Source: an uncultured Ignavibacteriota bacterium
GTDB lineage: Bacteria; Bacteroidota; Ignavibacteria; UBA10030; UBA8401
DNA: 64,000 nucleotides
Reading direction: 5' to 3'
Assembly (NCBI GenBank): GCA_903861125.1
Contig: CAIOTF010000038.1
Coordinates: 1 to 64,000, forward strand
Under the pieces are notes generated by a model. The model did not search any database and was not told where the DNA came from. It worked only from the letters and a program-made list of their open reading frames with translations. This document shows positions 1-8,271 of the stretch, one piece after another. Made by a program: the position numbers and the translations under genes. Every line of letters begins with the position of its first letter. Positions within the stretch are counted from its first letter, which is position 1.

Positions 1-1212
1 CTATTTCATACAGTCACAATGTCTGCATTCCATCGGTTGAGATGCTTCATGCTTCTCAAAAAATTCAGCGATAGATGCAACAACGTATTCAATCTGTTCT
101 GTTTTCAGTTCCGGAAAGACTGGTATCGCGAGAGAATCATTTGCCGCGCAGTTTGCCACCGGAAAATCGTTCCCCTGGTTCAAATACTTGAAGCATTCCT
201 GTTCGTGAAATGAGACAGGATAATAAACGTCGTTTCCGATTCCTTGTCCGGTAATAAATTTCTTCAAAGCATTACGCTTTTCAACGCGGATGATGAACTG
301 ATTAAAGATATGATGATTTTTGATTCCGGATCCTTGATACACCGAATGCGGCAGCAAAACCTTGTTCTTTGAATCGAAGAGAGTTTTTCCCGATCCTTCA
401 GCCAGACCGTGTTTCCGGAATAATTCTGTATACAGTTTCGCATTCTCACGCCGTTTAGCGGACCAGATGTCCAAATGAGGCAGTTTGACAGACAGGACTG
501 CTGCCTGGAGCGCGTCAATGCGAAAATTTCCGCCGATATATTTGTGGTAATATTTCGGATTCATTCCGTGCACACGTAAATATTTCATCCGCTCTGCAAG
601 TTCGGGATTATTCGTTGTCACCAGTCCGCCGTCGCCGAAACAACCGAGATTCTTACTGGGAAAAAATGAAAAACATCCGATATCGCCGATCGTTCCGACT
701 TTCCTGCCGTCTTTGTATTGCACACCAATCGCCTGCGCACCATCTTCGATTACAGACAGTTTATGTTTTTTGGCGATCTCCATTATGGCATCCATCTCCG
801 CACTTTGACCGTAGAGATGAACGGGAATGATCGCTTTTGTCTTGGGTGTGATCTTCGCAGCAATCTTTTTCGGATCGATGTTAAACGTTACCGGGTCGAT
901 ATCAACAAAAATAGGAATTGCATGAAGGCGGGAAACAACACCAGCGGTCGCAAAGAATGAAAATGTCGGGACAATCACTTCGTCACCCGGCTTGATATCG
1001 ATTGCCATTAGTGCCAGAAGCAAAGCATCCGTACCGGAAGAGACACCAAGAGAATTGAGGGAGCCCAGATAGGAGTTCATCATCTGTTCCATCTTTTCAA
1101 CCTCAGGGCCTAAAATAAAATACTGCGATTCGATCACTTTCTGAACCGCAGCATCCAATTCGGGCTTGAGACTATTATATTGAAGCTTGAGGTCTAATAA
1201 TGGGACGTTCAT
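1..1212 (-). CDS. DegT/DnrJ/EryC1/StrS-family sugar aminotransferase
   Basis: PLP-dependent aminotransferase of the kind that converts a nucleotide-linked keto-sugar to an amino-sugar for surface polysaccharide or LPS. The N-terminus (PLLDLKLQYNSLKPEL) and the motif FFPSKNLG, whose Lys (about residue 187) would bind PLP, are typical of the family, as are the ED before GAQA and GDGG. Length of about 403 aa is normal. The ATG at 1212 is preferred over an in-frame TTG at 1218. The stop codon is the first three bases of the window, so the C-terminus is complete; it ends in an unusual Cys/His-rich tail (CRHCDCMK). A promoter lies just upstream. The exact sugar substrate cannot be told. No neighbouring polysaccharide gene is visible on this side of the window. 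Confidence 0.9.
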   Translation of the reverse strand: MNVPLLDLKLQYNSLKPELDAAVQKVIESQYFILGPEVEKMEQMMNSYLGSLNSLGVSSGTDALLLALMAIDIKPGDEVIVPTFSFFATAGVVSRLHAIPIFVDIDPVTFNIDPKKIAAKITPKTKAIIPVHLYGQSAEMDAIMEIAKKHKLSVIEDGAQAIGVQYKDGRKVGTIGDIGCFSFFPSKNLGCFGDGGLVTTNNPELAERMKYLRVHGMNPKYYHKYIGGNFRIDALQAAVLSVKLPHLDIWSAKRRENAKLYTELFRKHGLAEGSGKTLFDSKNKVLLPHSVYQGSGIKNHHIFNQFIIRVEKRNALKKFITGQGIGNDVYYPVSFHEQECFKYLNQGNDFPVANCAANDSLAIPVFPELKTEQIEYVVASIAEFFEKHEASQPMECRHCDCMK

Positions 1213-1245
1213 TGGCAAAATTTTTTGAGGTTCATTAAATATTTA

Positions 1246-1279
1246 TTGATAATCTATCAACACAATAATGCTTAGTCAA
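1246..1279 (-). promoter_or_regulatory. Promoter with inverted repeat over the -10, upstream of the aminotransferase
   Basis: On the minus strand a -35 TTGACT (1274-1279) is followed after 17 bp by TAGATT (1251-1256), with the ATG about 32 nt beyond the predicted start of transcription. The perfect repeat TTGATA-ATC-TATCAA (1246-1260) covers the -10 and could be an operator. Confidence 0.5.
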
Positions 1280-1394
1280 CAATTACAGCTGTTTCATTCT
1301 CTCTTTTAAATAATTCTTCCAATATCGTTTCACGCAATCAGAATACTAATTATCGTTGCTGACAAAAAGACCAAGGTCATCGGAAAAACGATGA

Positions 1395-1778
1395 TTACAA
1401 TACTGTCTGCTGAGTGCGGTACCACCGGTCAGAAAAAAGGGTGTGTTTAATCCTTTGATAATATTCATCACCCCATCCTATAAAGGATAGAGGACTTCCC
1501 GATAGTACTGATCGTATGAATTCATATCGTTCCCGCAATTCCGGCTGCCGGATTCTTGATATTACTGAAGGCGTCAACAATTCTTTGACTGTTTGGACAT
1601 CGATAATTTCTAATATCTCATGCCATCCTAACCGCTCCAACATTCTTACAAAAATATTCTCTCTTGGTATCAAACCTTCTTTTGAAAAACCGGTAACGAC
1701 TTCCAATAAATCCGTTTCGGGTGGGTTATAATCCCAAAATGTTGTGCGAAGTAATTGTAATTGTTCTTCTTTTGACAT
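1395..1778 (-). CDS. Uncharacterised protein downstream of a nucleotidyltransferase
   Basis: 127 aa from the ATG at 1778; an in-frame TTG at 1802 is a weaker start. I recognise no domain. The protein is probably all-helical and soluble, with no signal peptide or membrane segment. It begins MSKEEQLQLLRTTFWDY, and a later stretch has the pattern RERYEFIRSVL. From memory, small proteins with a WDY...PE N-terminus and an R-YEF-R-L segment often sit beside AbiEii-like nucleotidyltransferases, which fits this position 64 bp after one; this is unverified. It may be a third member of the module encoded at 1.8-2.8 kb, or an independent gene. Confidence 0.6.
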   Translation of the reverse strand: MSKEEQLQLLRTTFWDYNPPETDLLEVVTGFSKEGLIPRENIFVRMLERLGWHEILEIIDVQTVKELLTPSVISRIRQPELRERYEFIRSVLSGSPLSFIGWGDEYYQRIKHTLFSDRWYRTQQTVL

Positions 1779-1842
1779 GATTTGATGGTACCTAATTCTC
1801 AATAGAATCTATGAGACTTAAGAGAATGGTAAAAATTTGTGC

Positions 1843-2403
1843 TTACGCGTCAAAAATAATTTTCCCAACATCCTCTAGGCCTAATTCCCTTATTGTACGA
1901 GTGAGGAACTCGAAATTTATATTCTCTCTTGAATTGGACAGTATACCTTCAATATCACTGAGATGTTTCTGAGACTTTCCTTCTTTGTAATATTCAAGTT
2001 TTTTAATAATCACATATTCAGGCGGTGCAACACAGATCACTTTCCCGGACAATTCAATTTTTTGGATATTGTTCATTGCCCACCATTGTAGATCCTCTTT
2101 GCCCGCGAGAAAGATATCAGCTTTAAAACCGGTCGCATGGTGGATTAAATTAAAATGCCCGCGAACTGAGCGTTTCAACTCCGCTCTAAGAACCTCTTCC
2201 GGCGGACAGTAGAAAGAAGCAGCATTGAATGCACTCGTAAATTTAGCAATATCGTTTTCATTAATATGAATGACTACGTCGACGTCATGTGTCAAGCGCG
2301 GTTCACCATATACTATAGCTGCAACTGAGCCGGTGACAAAATATTGTATGTGAATGTCATTCAGAATATCTGTAAATATTCCAAACAGGTTAACTTCTTG
2401 CAT
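1843..2403 (-). CDS. Nucleotidyltransferase (MNT/AbiEii-like fold)
   Basis: 186 aa protein of the polymerase-beta nucleotidyltransferase superfamily. Residues 25-42 hold the signature: G25-S26, then D40 and D42 in HDVDVVI, the two metal-binding aspartates. A third acidic residue is likely in KADIFLAG (about residue 115). The family includes antitoxins and toxins of MNT/HEPN and AbiE systems, which transfer nucleotides to a protein or tRNA; the target here is unknown. It overlaps by 14 bp the end of a 57-codon gene upstream, so the two are probably translationally coupled. No HEPN partner is visible, but a 127 aa protein follows. Confidence 0.8.
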   Translation of the reverse strand: MQEVNLFGIFTDILNDIHIQYFVTGSVAAIVYGEPRLTHDVDVVIHINENDIAKFTSAFNAASFYCPPEEVLRAELKRSVRGHFNLIHHATGFKADIFLAGKEDLQWWAMNNIQKIELSGKVICVAPPEYVIIKKLEYYKEGKSQKHLSDIEGILSNSRENINFEFLTRTIRELGLEDVGKIIFDA

Positions 2404-2563
2404 GCGAAAATATTGTTTTAACTTTCAGAAGTACCTCATTGTCGGTTAGTTCAGGATGGAATTTTTTAACGGAGGCAATTTTCAATTCATATGCTGAATA
2501 ATATAGACGCAAGGCTAACAGTAGTTTTTGCTCGGCCGTAAAATTTTTCACTGGACTATTCAT
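2390..2563 (-). CDS. 57 aa helical partner protein of the nucleotidyltransferase
   Basis: Small gene read directly from the sequence: ATG at 2563, TAA at 2390-2392. The product begins MNSPVKNFTAEQKLLLALRL and contains YYSAYELKIA and KKFHPELTDNEV; it reads as two or three amphipathic helices. Its last codons overlap the start of the nucleotidyltransferase by 14 bp, the arrangement expected of a two-gene module. From memory, short proteins with the pattern LRLYxSAxELK...HPxxxxxE commonly precede MNT-type nucleotidyltransferases, but their function is not known to me. It could be an antitoxin-like or substrate-recruiting subunit. Confidence 0.65.
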   Translation of the reverse strand: MNSPVKNFTAEQKLLLALRLYYSAYELKIASVKKFHPELTDNEVLLKVKTIFSHARS

Positions 2564-2623
2564 TAGTGGTCACTGACTGCAAAACATTTGGTTCCCGAAA
2601 TGCATAACAAACCATTCTAACAC

Positions 2624-2806
2624 TCACATTTTATAGATTTTCACTTTTCTCGATTGCCGAACGTCCGGTGTATTGCTTCCATAAAACCGTCTTTTTAATT
2701 CTTTTGCAATTTGCTGTCGCTCTTCCGGGGTCATCGAAATTTGTTGCAGAACATCCCAGGCTTCGGCTTCTTTATGATTTTTTGCTATATGGACAATTTT
2801 TTTTAT
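2624..2806 (-). pseudogene. 60-codon reading frame lacking a standard start codon
   Basis: A frame that looks coding runs from an ATA at 2806 to the TGA at 2624-2626. It reads KKIVHIAKNHKEAEAWDV, then a middle section with MTPEERQQIAKELKRRFYG, and ends in a basic stretch. The N-terminus looks complete except that the expected ATG is ATA; the frame is closed by TGA four codons upstream, and the only in-frame ATG before the last residue is at codon 25. The gene has therefore probably lost its start (ATG to ATA), or uses a rare ATA/ATT start. It lies 60 bp upstream of the 57 aa gene and is probably part of the same island. Confidence 0.5.
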
Positions 2807-2857
2807 GAATAGTCAATTCAGCAATTCCAAAATTAGCCTATTTTCAATACATCTTAG

Positions 2858-2931
2858 TGGGCCCTGCCGGACTTGAACCAGCGACCCGCTGATTATGAGT
2901 CAGCTGCTCTAACCAACTGAGCTAAGGGCCC
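2858..2931 (-). tRNA. tRNA with CAU anticodon, probably tRNA-Ile2
   Basis: A 74 nt cloverleaf on the minus strand: 7 bp acceptor stem (GGGCCCT/AGGGCCC), D arm TTAGCTCAGTTGG, anticodon loop CTCATAA (CAU at 2895-2897), T arm GGTTCAAGTC, discriminator A. CCA is not encoded. CAU is shared by initiator Met, elongator Met and lysidine-modified Ile2. The acceptor stem and the GGTCGCTGGTTCAAGTC segment resemble bacterial tRNA-Ile2 as I recall it, so Ile2 (read as AUA after TilS modification) is the best guess; elongator Met is the alternative. It is not initiator-like, because the first pair is G-C. Confidence 0.9.
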
Positions 2932-2945
2932 GAAATTTCGTTTTG

Positions 2946-2974
2946 AATATAGTAAAATAGGGGGTAAATAACAA
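2946..2974 (-). promoter_or_regulatory. Promoter of the CAU tRNA gene
   Basis: Minus-strand -35 TTGTTA (2969-2974), a 17 bp spacer and -10 TATATT (2946-2951). Transcription would begin about 8 nt before the mature tRNA 5' end at 2931. Confidence 0.55.
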
Positions 2975-3140
2975 TAAATGGCTCAGTTTTTATCGGTTTT
3001 CGTACGTTACGTCACGTTATTTGTTTATGTGTGGGGTGACAAATATTTCGAAGAATCCATCCTGCTCAAAGCAAGGGACGAAAAATGAAAACCGAGCAGA
3101 ACAATGTGATAAACAGAAAAAATTACGTAATACTCGCCTG

Positions 3141-3189
3141 TTGATTTATCTCAATTGATTGAGTATATTAACTCAGTCAATTGAGATAA
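3141..3189 (+). promoter_or_regulatory. Promoter with a 19-bp-arm palindromic operator, upstream of the DUF4143 ATPase
   Basis: -35 TTGATT (3141-3146), a 17 bp spacer and -10 TATATT (3164-3169). An almost perfect inverted repeat with arms 3146-3164 and 3171-3189 (one mismatch, 6 bp centre) covers the spacer, the -10 and the expected start of transcription. Each arm contains the palindrome TCAATTGA. The ATG follows 3 bp after the right arm. A repressor bound here, perhaps the gene product itself, would shut the promoter. The span between the tRNA promoter and this site (2975-3140) shows nothing else recognisable. Confidence 0.6.
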
Positions 3190-3192
3190 TTT

Positions 3193-4395
3193 ATGGACCA
3201 TTCTTTTACAAGAAGTCAGTTCTCGGTACTCCGCAAACGCCTTGCAGAACATCGAACCTTCATACAAGTTCTTGCCGGACCCCGTCAGGTCGGTAAAACA
3301 ACACTGGCGTTGCAGGTTGCCGAATCTGTCAAAGCAGAAGTTCATTATGCTTCTGCCGACGAACCATCGTTAAAAGGAACTGCGTGGATAGAACAACAAT
3401 GGGAATCAGGAAGGATACTGGCTGCCCGGACAGCGAACAAAGGGGGCGTACTGATCCTTGATGAGATCCAAAAAATTCCGCAGTGGTCCGAAACGGTGAA
3501 ACGGTTGTGGGACTCGGATACGCGGAAAAAAATTCCACTCCATGTTGTCTTGCTCGGATCATCCCCGCTGTTAATCCATCAAGGATTAACAGAAACACTT
3601 GCGGGTCGTTTTGAACTGCTTCATGTAACACATTGGTCATTTGCAGAAATGTCTTCTGCATTCGGATGGACGTTTGAGCAATATGTCATATATGGAGGAT
3701 ATCCAGGAGCAGCCCAATTAGTCAGCGAACCTGACCGCTGGAAAAGGTATATCAACGATTCGCTGATAGAAACAACCGTTTCACGCGATATTCTGTTGAT
3801 GCAGCGTGTTGATAAACCGGCGTTGCTCAGGCAACTCTTTTCCCTTGGTTGCTCCTACTCCGGCCAGATCGTTTCCTATCAGAAACTGGTCGGTCAATTG
3901 CAGGATGCCGGAAATACGACGACACTATCGCACTACCTTTCGCTGCTTTCCGGAGCGGGTATGCTAACAGGACTTGAAAAATATTCTTCTCAGAAGATCC
4001 GGCAAAGGGCATCGAGCCCTAAACTTCTCGTATTAAACACTGCCTTGCTCACAGCACAGATTGCTCAACCGCTGGACTCCATTGTCCAACAGCGTGATGT
4101 ATGGGGAAGATTGGTTGAATCGTCGGTAGGAGCGCATCTCTATAATTCGTCATTGGGTACACCGTTAAAAATTTATTACTGGCGCGAAGGTGCAAAGGAA
4201 GTTGATTTCATCGTTCAATACGGAAAAACGTTGACTGCAATTGAAGTAAAAAGCGGACGGTCACGGGAAACACTTGCCGGAATAACACAATTCACAAAAC
4301 AATTCAAACCTCAACGCTCTCTGCTGGTTGGTGCAGACGGAATTCCTGCGGAAGAATTTTTGCGAGTACCGATTATGCAATGGATAGAACGTTAA
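3193..4395 (+). CDS. AAA ATPase with C-terminal DUF4143 domain
   Basis: 400 aa, full length for the family. The N-terminal ATPase has Walker A GPRQVGKTT (29-37) and Walker B LILDEIQKI (D90-E91), followed by a sensor-like segment VVLLGSSPLL. The C-terminal DUF4143 half carries a restriction-endonuclease-like pattern (EVDFIV, then IEVKSGR at about 350-356), as found in the family. These ATPases are common, often laterally moved and of unknown biological role. It stands alone next to a tRNA gene. Its promoter is covered by a long palindrome, suggesting tight or self-regulated expression. The cytoplasmic location is inferred from the absence of a signal peptide. Confidence 0.9.
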   Translation: MDHSFTRSQFSVLRKRLAEHRTFIQVLAGPRQVGKTTLALQVAESVKAEVHYASADEPSLKGTAWIEQQWESGRILAARTANKGGVLILDEIQKIPQWSETVKRLWDSDTRKKIPLHVVLLGSSPLLIHQGLTETLAGRFELLHVTHWSFAEMSSAFGWTFEQYVIYGGYPGAAQLVSEPDRWKRYINDSLIETTVSRDILLMQRVDKPALLRQLFSLGCSYSGQIVSYQKLVGQLQDAGNTTTLSHYLSLLSGAGMLTGLEKYSSQKIRQRASSPKLLVLNTALLTAQIAQPLDSIVQQRDVWGRLVESSVGAHLYNSSLGTPLKIYYWREGAKEVDFIVQYGKTLTAIEVKSGRSRETLAGITQFTKQFKPQRSLLVGADGIPAEEFLRVPIMQWIER

Positions 4396-4499
4396 ATATT
4401 TTTTTGCAGGATATTTAATATTCCAGAAATTCACTTCTCAACAGTGTGAAATATTCTATTGTCTCCATGCTTTTCGGTTACACAAAAAACTATATTGTC

Positions 4500-7463
4500 T
4501 TATTTTAACGGTAATATTTTTTTAAGGAAATTTCCTGTATAGGAATGTGAAATCCTGGCAAGTTCTTCCGGCGTGCCCGTTGCAATCACTTTCCCTCCAT
4601 TTTCGCCGCCTCCCGGTCCAAGATCGATGACATGGTCCGCACATTTGATCACATCCAGATTATGTTCGATCACAAGTACAGAATTCCCCGTCTCGAGCAG
4701 CGCGGTGAAACATTTCAGTAATTTTGTGATGTCGTCAAAATGAAGTCCGGTCGTCGGTTCATCAAAAATGAAGAGTGTGTGCCCATCTTTTTTCTCGACA
4801 AGGTGTGTGGCAAGTTTTATCCGCTGTGCTTCGCCGCCCGAGAGTGTCGTAGCTGCCTGACCGAGACGAAGGTATCCAAGACCGACCTGGTCGAGCACTT
4901 CAAGTTTTTGTGCGACCTTATGTCCGTCCGGATATTTGTTGAAAAAACCGATGGCCTCTTCAACGGTCAATCCGAGAATGTCGTCGACATTCTTTCCGTT
5001 CCACCGTACTTCAAGAGCTTCCTTCTTATACCGTTTGCCGTTGCACGATTCGCAGGTCAAATACAGGTCCGCCATGAACTGCATCTCTACTTTTTGCAAA
5101 CCGTCCCCTTCGCACACGTCGCATCGTCCGCCGGGAACATTGAACGAGAAGAATCCCGGTTGATACCCGCGCAATTTTGCTGCCGCCGTTTTTGAGAGCA
5201 ACTCTCTGATGCCATCGAACACGCCGACATATGTAACCGGATTCGAACGGGGCGAACGTCCAATAGGCGATTGGTCGACCAATTCAAGATGCTGGATCTT
5301 CTCCCATCCCTTGATATCGTGTACTCCGCTCAACCGGCCGATGTGTCCGTTCAAACGCTTCTTAATCCCCTCACCGATAATGTCGTGAACAAGCGTACTT
5401 TTTCCCGAGCCGCTGACGCCGGTAACACAAACGAACATTCCCAATGGAATTTCTACATCAATATTCTGAAGATTGTGCTGGAATGCATTAAGAATAAGAA
5501 TGGAATTATTCGGCAGTGCCGGTGTCTTTTGTGAGACAGACATTTTTTTTCGGCGTACTTTCGGAACAGGGATATTCAATTTTCCGGACAAATATTTTCC
5601 GGTCAGCGAGTTTTCACTTGCAACCGCCTCTGCATATGTTCCCTGGAACATGATCTCGCCGCCGCGTTCGCCCGCTTTCGGTCCGATGTCGATTATCTGA
5701 TCGGCTGATTTCATCATATCCGCATCATGTTCCACGACAAGAACGGTATTCCCGACGTCGCGCAGCCGTTTCAGAATATTGATGAGCCGGTCATTATCAA
5801 GCGGATGCAAGCCGATGCTCGGCTCGTCGAGAACATAGATCGAACCAACCAACGATGAACCTATTGATGTTGCGAGATTAATCCGCTGCGATTCTCCTCC
5901 AGAGAGTGAGTTTGATAAACGGTCCAGCGTTAAATATCCGACTCCTACATCCACAAGATATCGCAGACGCTTTCTGATCTCCTCCAGAATTCTTTTCCCT
6001 ATGCTCAACTCAAAATCCGTCAGTTTGAGATTCATAAAGAATTCATCGGCCCGTTCGATATTCATTGCCGCGACCTCGCCCACATGCTTCCCTCCGATGA
6101 TCACATTCAATGCTTCTTTCCGCAGCCGGGCTCCATGACAAACATCGCACATCGTATATCCGCGGTACCGGCTGAGCATCACCCGGTATTGGATCTTGTA
6201 CGCTTTCCGTTCCACCATCTTGAAGAAGCCATTGATACCGTCAAATTCTTTTCCATATCCGTTCATCACGATGTTCAATTGCTGTTCCGTCAATTTCCGG
6301 AATGGAACATTCATGGGAACGCCGGCTTCATACGCAATGCGCGAAAGATCGCGAAGATTTTCCTGAAACTTCGGCGTTGTCCAGGGCATCACCGCCCCTT
6401 CTTTCAGTGTCTTCTCCAGATCAGGAACAACAAGTTCCATATCGATCCCGACCGAACGGCCGAATCCCTGGCATTTCGGACATGCGCCGATGGGAGAATT
6501 AAATGCGAATAAATGCGGTTCCGGTTCTTCGAATCTGATAGAATCGATTGGACATTCAAAATGCTGACTGAACGGAATGATCTCCTTCGTTTCAACATTC
6601 AGAACAGATGCGTAGCCATCCCCTTCCACAAATGCAGTCTGAATCGAATCGGCAAGCCGGTTCTGACTTTGAATCTCATCTTTCCGGAGAACATAACGAT
6701 CTACAAGAATGAAGATGTTCTTCTTTTCATCGGATTGAGAGTGATTCTTTTTGGCGGGAACGGTCGGTTTGACTCCTTGAACATTCTTTTTTACCGTTCG
6801 TTTCGGGACCGAGAGCAGTTCCTTAATCTTTTCCGATTGCGCGGGATCATTCAGGTCTATCATTTCACCTTTCAGCACAATGCGGAAGAACCCGCGCTTT
6901 TTCAGTGTTTCCAGTTCCTCTGCAATGGTCCTGTCGGCGTGATCGTGCATCGGGAACATCACAAAGAACTTGCCCCCTTCTTTCTCCTGGCTGATTCTGT
7001 CAACAACATTCTGCACGGAATCTTTTTTGATTTCACGTCCGCATACCGGACAGATCGTTTTGCCGACGCGTGCGTACAGCAATCGGAGATAGTCATAGAT
7101 CTCCGTAGTGGTGGCAACCGTCGATCTGGGATTGCGAGTATTGGTCCTCTGCTCGATGGAAATGGCCGGCGACATTCCCTGAATAACATCCACATCCGGC
7201 TTGTCCATTCGTTCCAGAAATTGACGCGCATATGCCGAAAGTGATTCCACATAGCGCCGCTGACCTTCAGCGTAAATCGTATCGAATGCGAGGGACGATT
7301 TACCCGAACCGCTCACGCCGGTGATCACCACAAGTTTATTGCGCGGAATCTCGATGGAAATGTTCTTCAGATTATGGACCCGCGCTCCTTTAATGATAAG
7401 AGGAGACCGTGTGGAATGAAGTTGGGGAGATTTTGTTTTCGATTGTACTTTAGTTTTTCCCAT
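4500..7463 (-). CDS. uvrA: Excinuclease ABC subunit A (UvrA)
   Basis: Damage-recognition ATPase of nucleotide excision repair, acting as a dimer with UvrB. Two ABC modules are visible: N-terminal Walker [10 protein letters not shown], signature [12 protein letters not shown] and [12 protein letters not shown]-terminal [21 protein letters not shown] and [10 protein letters not shown]. Zinc modules include ACPKC, CDVCHG, CDVCEG and CESC; in the first one the expected CxxC reads CPID, losing a ligand, which I recall in Bacteroidota-type UvrA. An Asn/Lys-rich insert around residues 220-245 makes it slightly long (about 987 aa). ATG 7463 is chosen over TTG 7469. It starts 8 nt after vapC and is probably cotranscribed with vapBC. 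Confidence 0.97.
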   Translation of the reverse strand: MGKTKVQSKTKSPQLHSTRSPLIIKGARVHNLKNISIEIPRNKLVVITGVSGSGKSSLAFDTIYAEGQRRYVESLSAYARQFLERMDKPDVDVIQGMSPAISIEQRTNTRNPRSTVATTTEIYDYLRLLYARVGKTICPVCGREIKKDSVQNVVDRISQEKEGGKFFVMFPMHDHADRTIAEELETLKKRGFFRIVLKGEMIDLNDPAQSEKIKELLSVPKRTVKKNVQGVKPTVPAKKNHSQSDEKKNIFILVDRYVLRKDEIQSQNRLADSIQTAFVEGDGYASVLNVETKEIIPFSQHFECPIDSIRFEEPEPHLFAFNSPIGACPKCQGFGRSVGIDMELVVPDLEKTLKEGAVMPWTTPKFQENLRDLSRIAYEAGVPMNVPFRKLTEQQLNIVMNGYGKEFDGINGFFKMVERKAYKIQYRVMLSRYRGYTMCDVCHGARLRKEALNVIIGGKHVGEVAAMNIERADEFFMNLKLTDFELSIGKRILEEIRKRLRYLVDVGVGYLTLDRLSNSLSGGESQRINLATSIGSSLVGSIYVLDEPSIGLHPLDNDRLINILKRLRDVGNTVLVVEHDADMMKSADQIIDIGPKAGERGGEIMFQGTYAEAVASENSLTGKYLSGKLNIPVPKVRRKKMSVSQKTPALPNNSILILNAFQHNLQNIDVEIPLGMFVCVTGVSGSGKSTLVHDIIGEGIKKRLNGHIGRLSGVHDIKGWEKIQHLELVDQSPIGRSPRSNPVTYVGVFDGIRELLSKTAAAKLRGYQPGFFSFNVPGGRCDVCEGDGLQKVEMQFMADLYLTCESCNGKRYKKEALEVRWNGKNVDDILGLTVEEAIGFFNKYPDGHKVAQKLEVLDQVGLGYLRLGQAATTLSGGEAQRIKLATHLVEKKDGHTLFIFDEPTTGLHFDDITKLLKCFTALLETGNSVLVIEHNLDVIKCADHVIDLGPGGGENGGKVIATGTPEELARISHSYTGNFLKKILPLK

Positions 7464-7471
7464 ACCCAATA

Positions 7472-7870
7472 TTAATTCTGTTTAAGTGTTTTTAAGCCGA
7501 GATGCTTTTCAAACGGCAAAAAATCCTTGTCGTTATGCAACAGGGTAAAACCGTTTTCTATGCAAAAAGTTGCTATAACAATATCTATCGTCTTGCGTAT
7601 CGTAAGTCCTTTTTTCCGAAGCAATCTGAAATTTTTAGCACTTCTCAGAGCAATTGATTCCCCGCAAATTTCATAACAGGGAAAAGATTGAAGAATCGAT
7701 TTTGCCTTGGCAAAGTCTTTGTCACTTTTGAATCCTTGCAGCACTTCCGCAAGAACGTAGTCACCAATGATAACGATTTTTTTCCCCAGCAAATCGTCTA
7801 ACACATCAACTTGCCATGTCTTCACATTATTGAAATAGTCAATCAATACAGACGAATCGACAAAGATCAC
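7472..7870 (-). CDS. vapC: VapC-type PIN-domain toxin (ribonuclease)
   Basis: 132 aa PIN-domain protein, usual length for a VapC toxin. The acidic active-site residues are in place: D5 (FVDSSVLID), E42 (LAEVLQGF), D96 (TIDIVIATFC) and D114 (HNDKDF). Such toxins cleave tRNA or rRNA and are held inactive by VapB. The start codon is GTG at 7870, overlapping the vapB stop in the sequence GTGA, so translation is coupled. Only 8 nt separate its stop from the uvrA ATG. The RNA target cannot be predicted from sequence alone. Confidence 0.92.
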   Translation of the reverse strand: MIFVDSSVLIDYFNNVKTWQVDVLDDLLGKKIVIIGDYVLAEVLQGFKSDKDFAKAKSILQSFPCYEICGESIALRSAKNFRLLRKKGLTIRKTIDIVIATFCIENGFTLLHNDKDFLPFEKHLGLKTLKQN

Positions 7871-8061
7871 CGCGAATTCCTCATTTCATCAAGATCGCCT
7901 TCCCACTTGATCTTGCCGCGCAGTGATTTCAGCCTGCTCTGTCTCTTGATCTGCACCAGCAGTTTCAGCGCCTCTTCTACAACCTCTTTTTTTGTGGAAT
8001 GACCCGATGTTCTTAATGCAGCAGACATCAACTTATCATCGATAATAATGTTTGTTCGCAT
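7867..8061 (-). CDS. vapB: VapB-type antitoxin
   Basis: 64 aa protein starting MRTNIIIDDKLM, with the segment TKKEVVEEALKLLV, the layout of a ribbon-helix-helix DNA-binding antitoxin of the VapB/DUF2191 kind. The C-terminal half (EGDLDEMR) is acidic and would bind and block VapC. The ATG at 8061 is chosen because AAGGGA lies about 7 nt upstream and the longer frame has no such site and would start within the operator. It overlaps vapC by 4 bp. The promoter and a palindrome immediately upstream suggest autorepression by VapB/VapBC. Confidence 0.88.
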   Translation of the reverse strand: MRTNIIIDDKLMSAALRTSGHSTKKEVVEEALKLLVQIKRQSRLKSLRGKIKWEGDLDEMRNSR

Positions 8062-8072
8062 AAATTCCCTTA

Positions 8073-8120
8073 ATGTGTATAAATCATAGTAAATATACAC
8101 ATCATTCTACCATGAATCAA
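8073..8120 (-). promoter_or_regulatory. vapBC promoter with operator palindrome over the -10
   Basis: Minus-strand -35 TTGATT (8115-8120), 17 bp, -10 TATATT (8092-8097). A perfect 9 bp inverted repeat, ATGTGTATA (8073-8081) and TATACACAT (8094-8102) with a 12 bp centre, spans the -10 and the predicted start of transcription. This is where a ribbon-helix-helix antitoxin would be expected to bind. It probably also governs uvrA expression, at least in part. Confidence 0.6.
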
Positions 8121-8271
8121 CTTAGGGAATTCCTGCTTAAAACGATTCCCGTTTTATGCGAAAAGGGTGATTTTTTAATGAAGGGAAACTTCATTGCATC
8201 CCTTTCCCATTTTACCTATTTTATTACAGACTTGGCGGGTGATGATACTCTCCAAGTCTAATTTTTTTCTT

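Noticed and set aside
2858-2931. tRNA as an integration site of a mobile element
   Set aside because: No integrase, no duplicated 3' end of the tRNA within the window, and no phage or plasmid gene nearby.
4390-4425. AT-rich inverted repeat after the DUF4143 gene as terminator
   Set aside because: TTAAATAT/ATATTTAA with no GC pairs; too weak to form a terminator.
6513-7244. Long plus-strand reading frame (243 codons) opposite uvrA
   Set aside because: Antisense to a gene with intact UvrA motifs; composition is Arg/Phe/Leu-rich, without domains or a ribosome site. It follows from codon use of uvrA.
8178-8196. Short hairpin (AATGAAG/CTTCATT) before rlmN as a riboswitch or terminator
   Set aside because: Stem of 7 AT-rich pairs without a T run or conserved core; likely to arise by chance.
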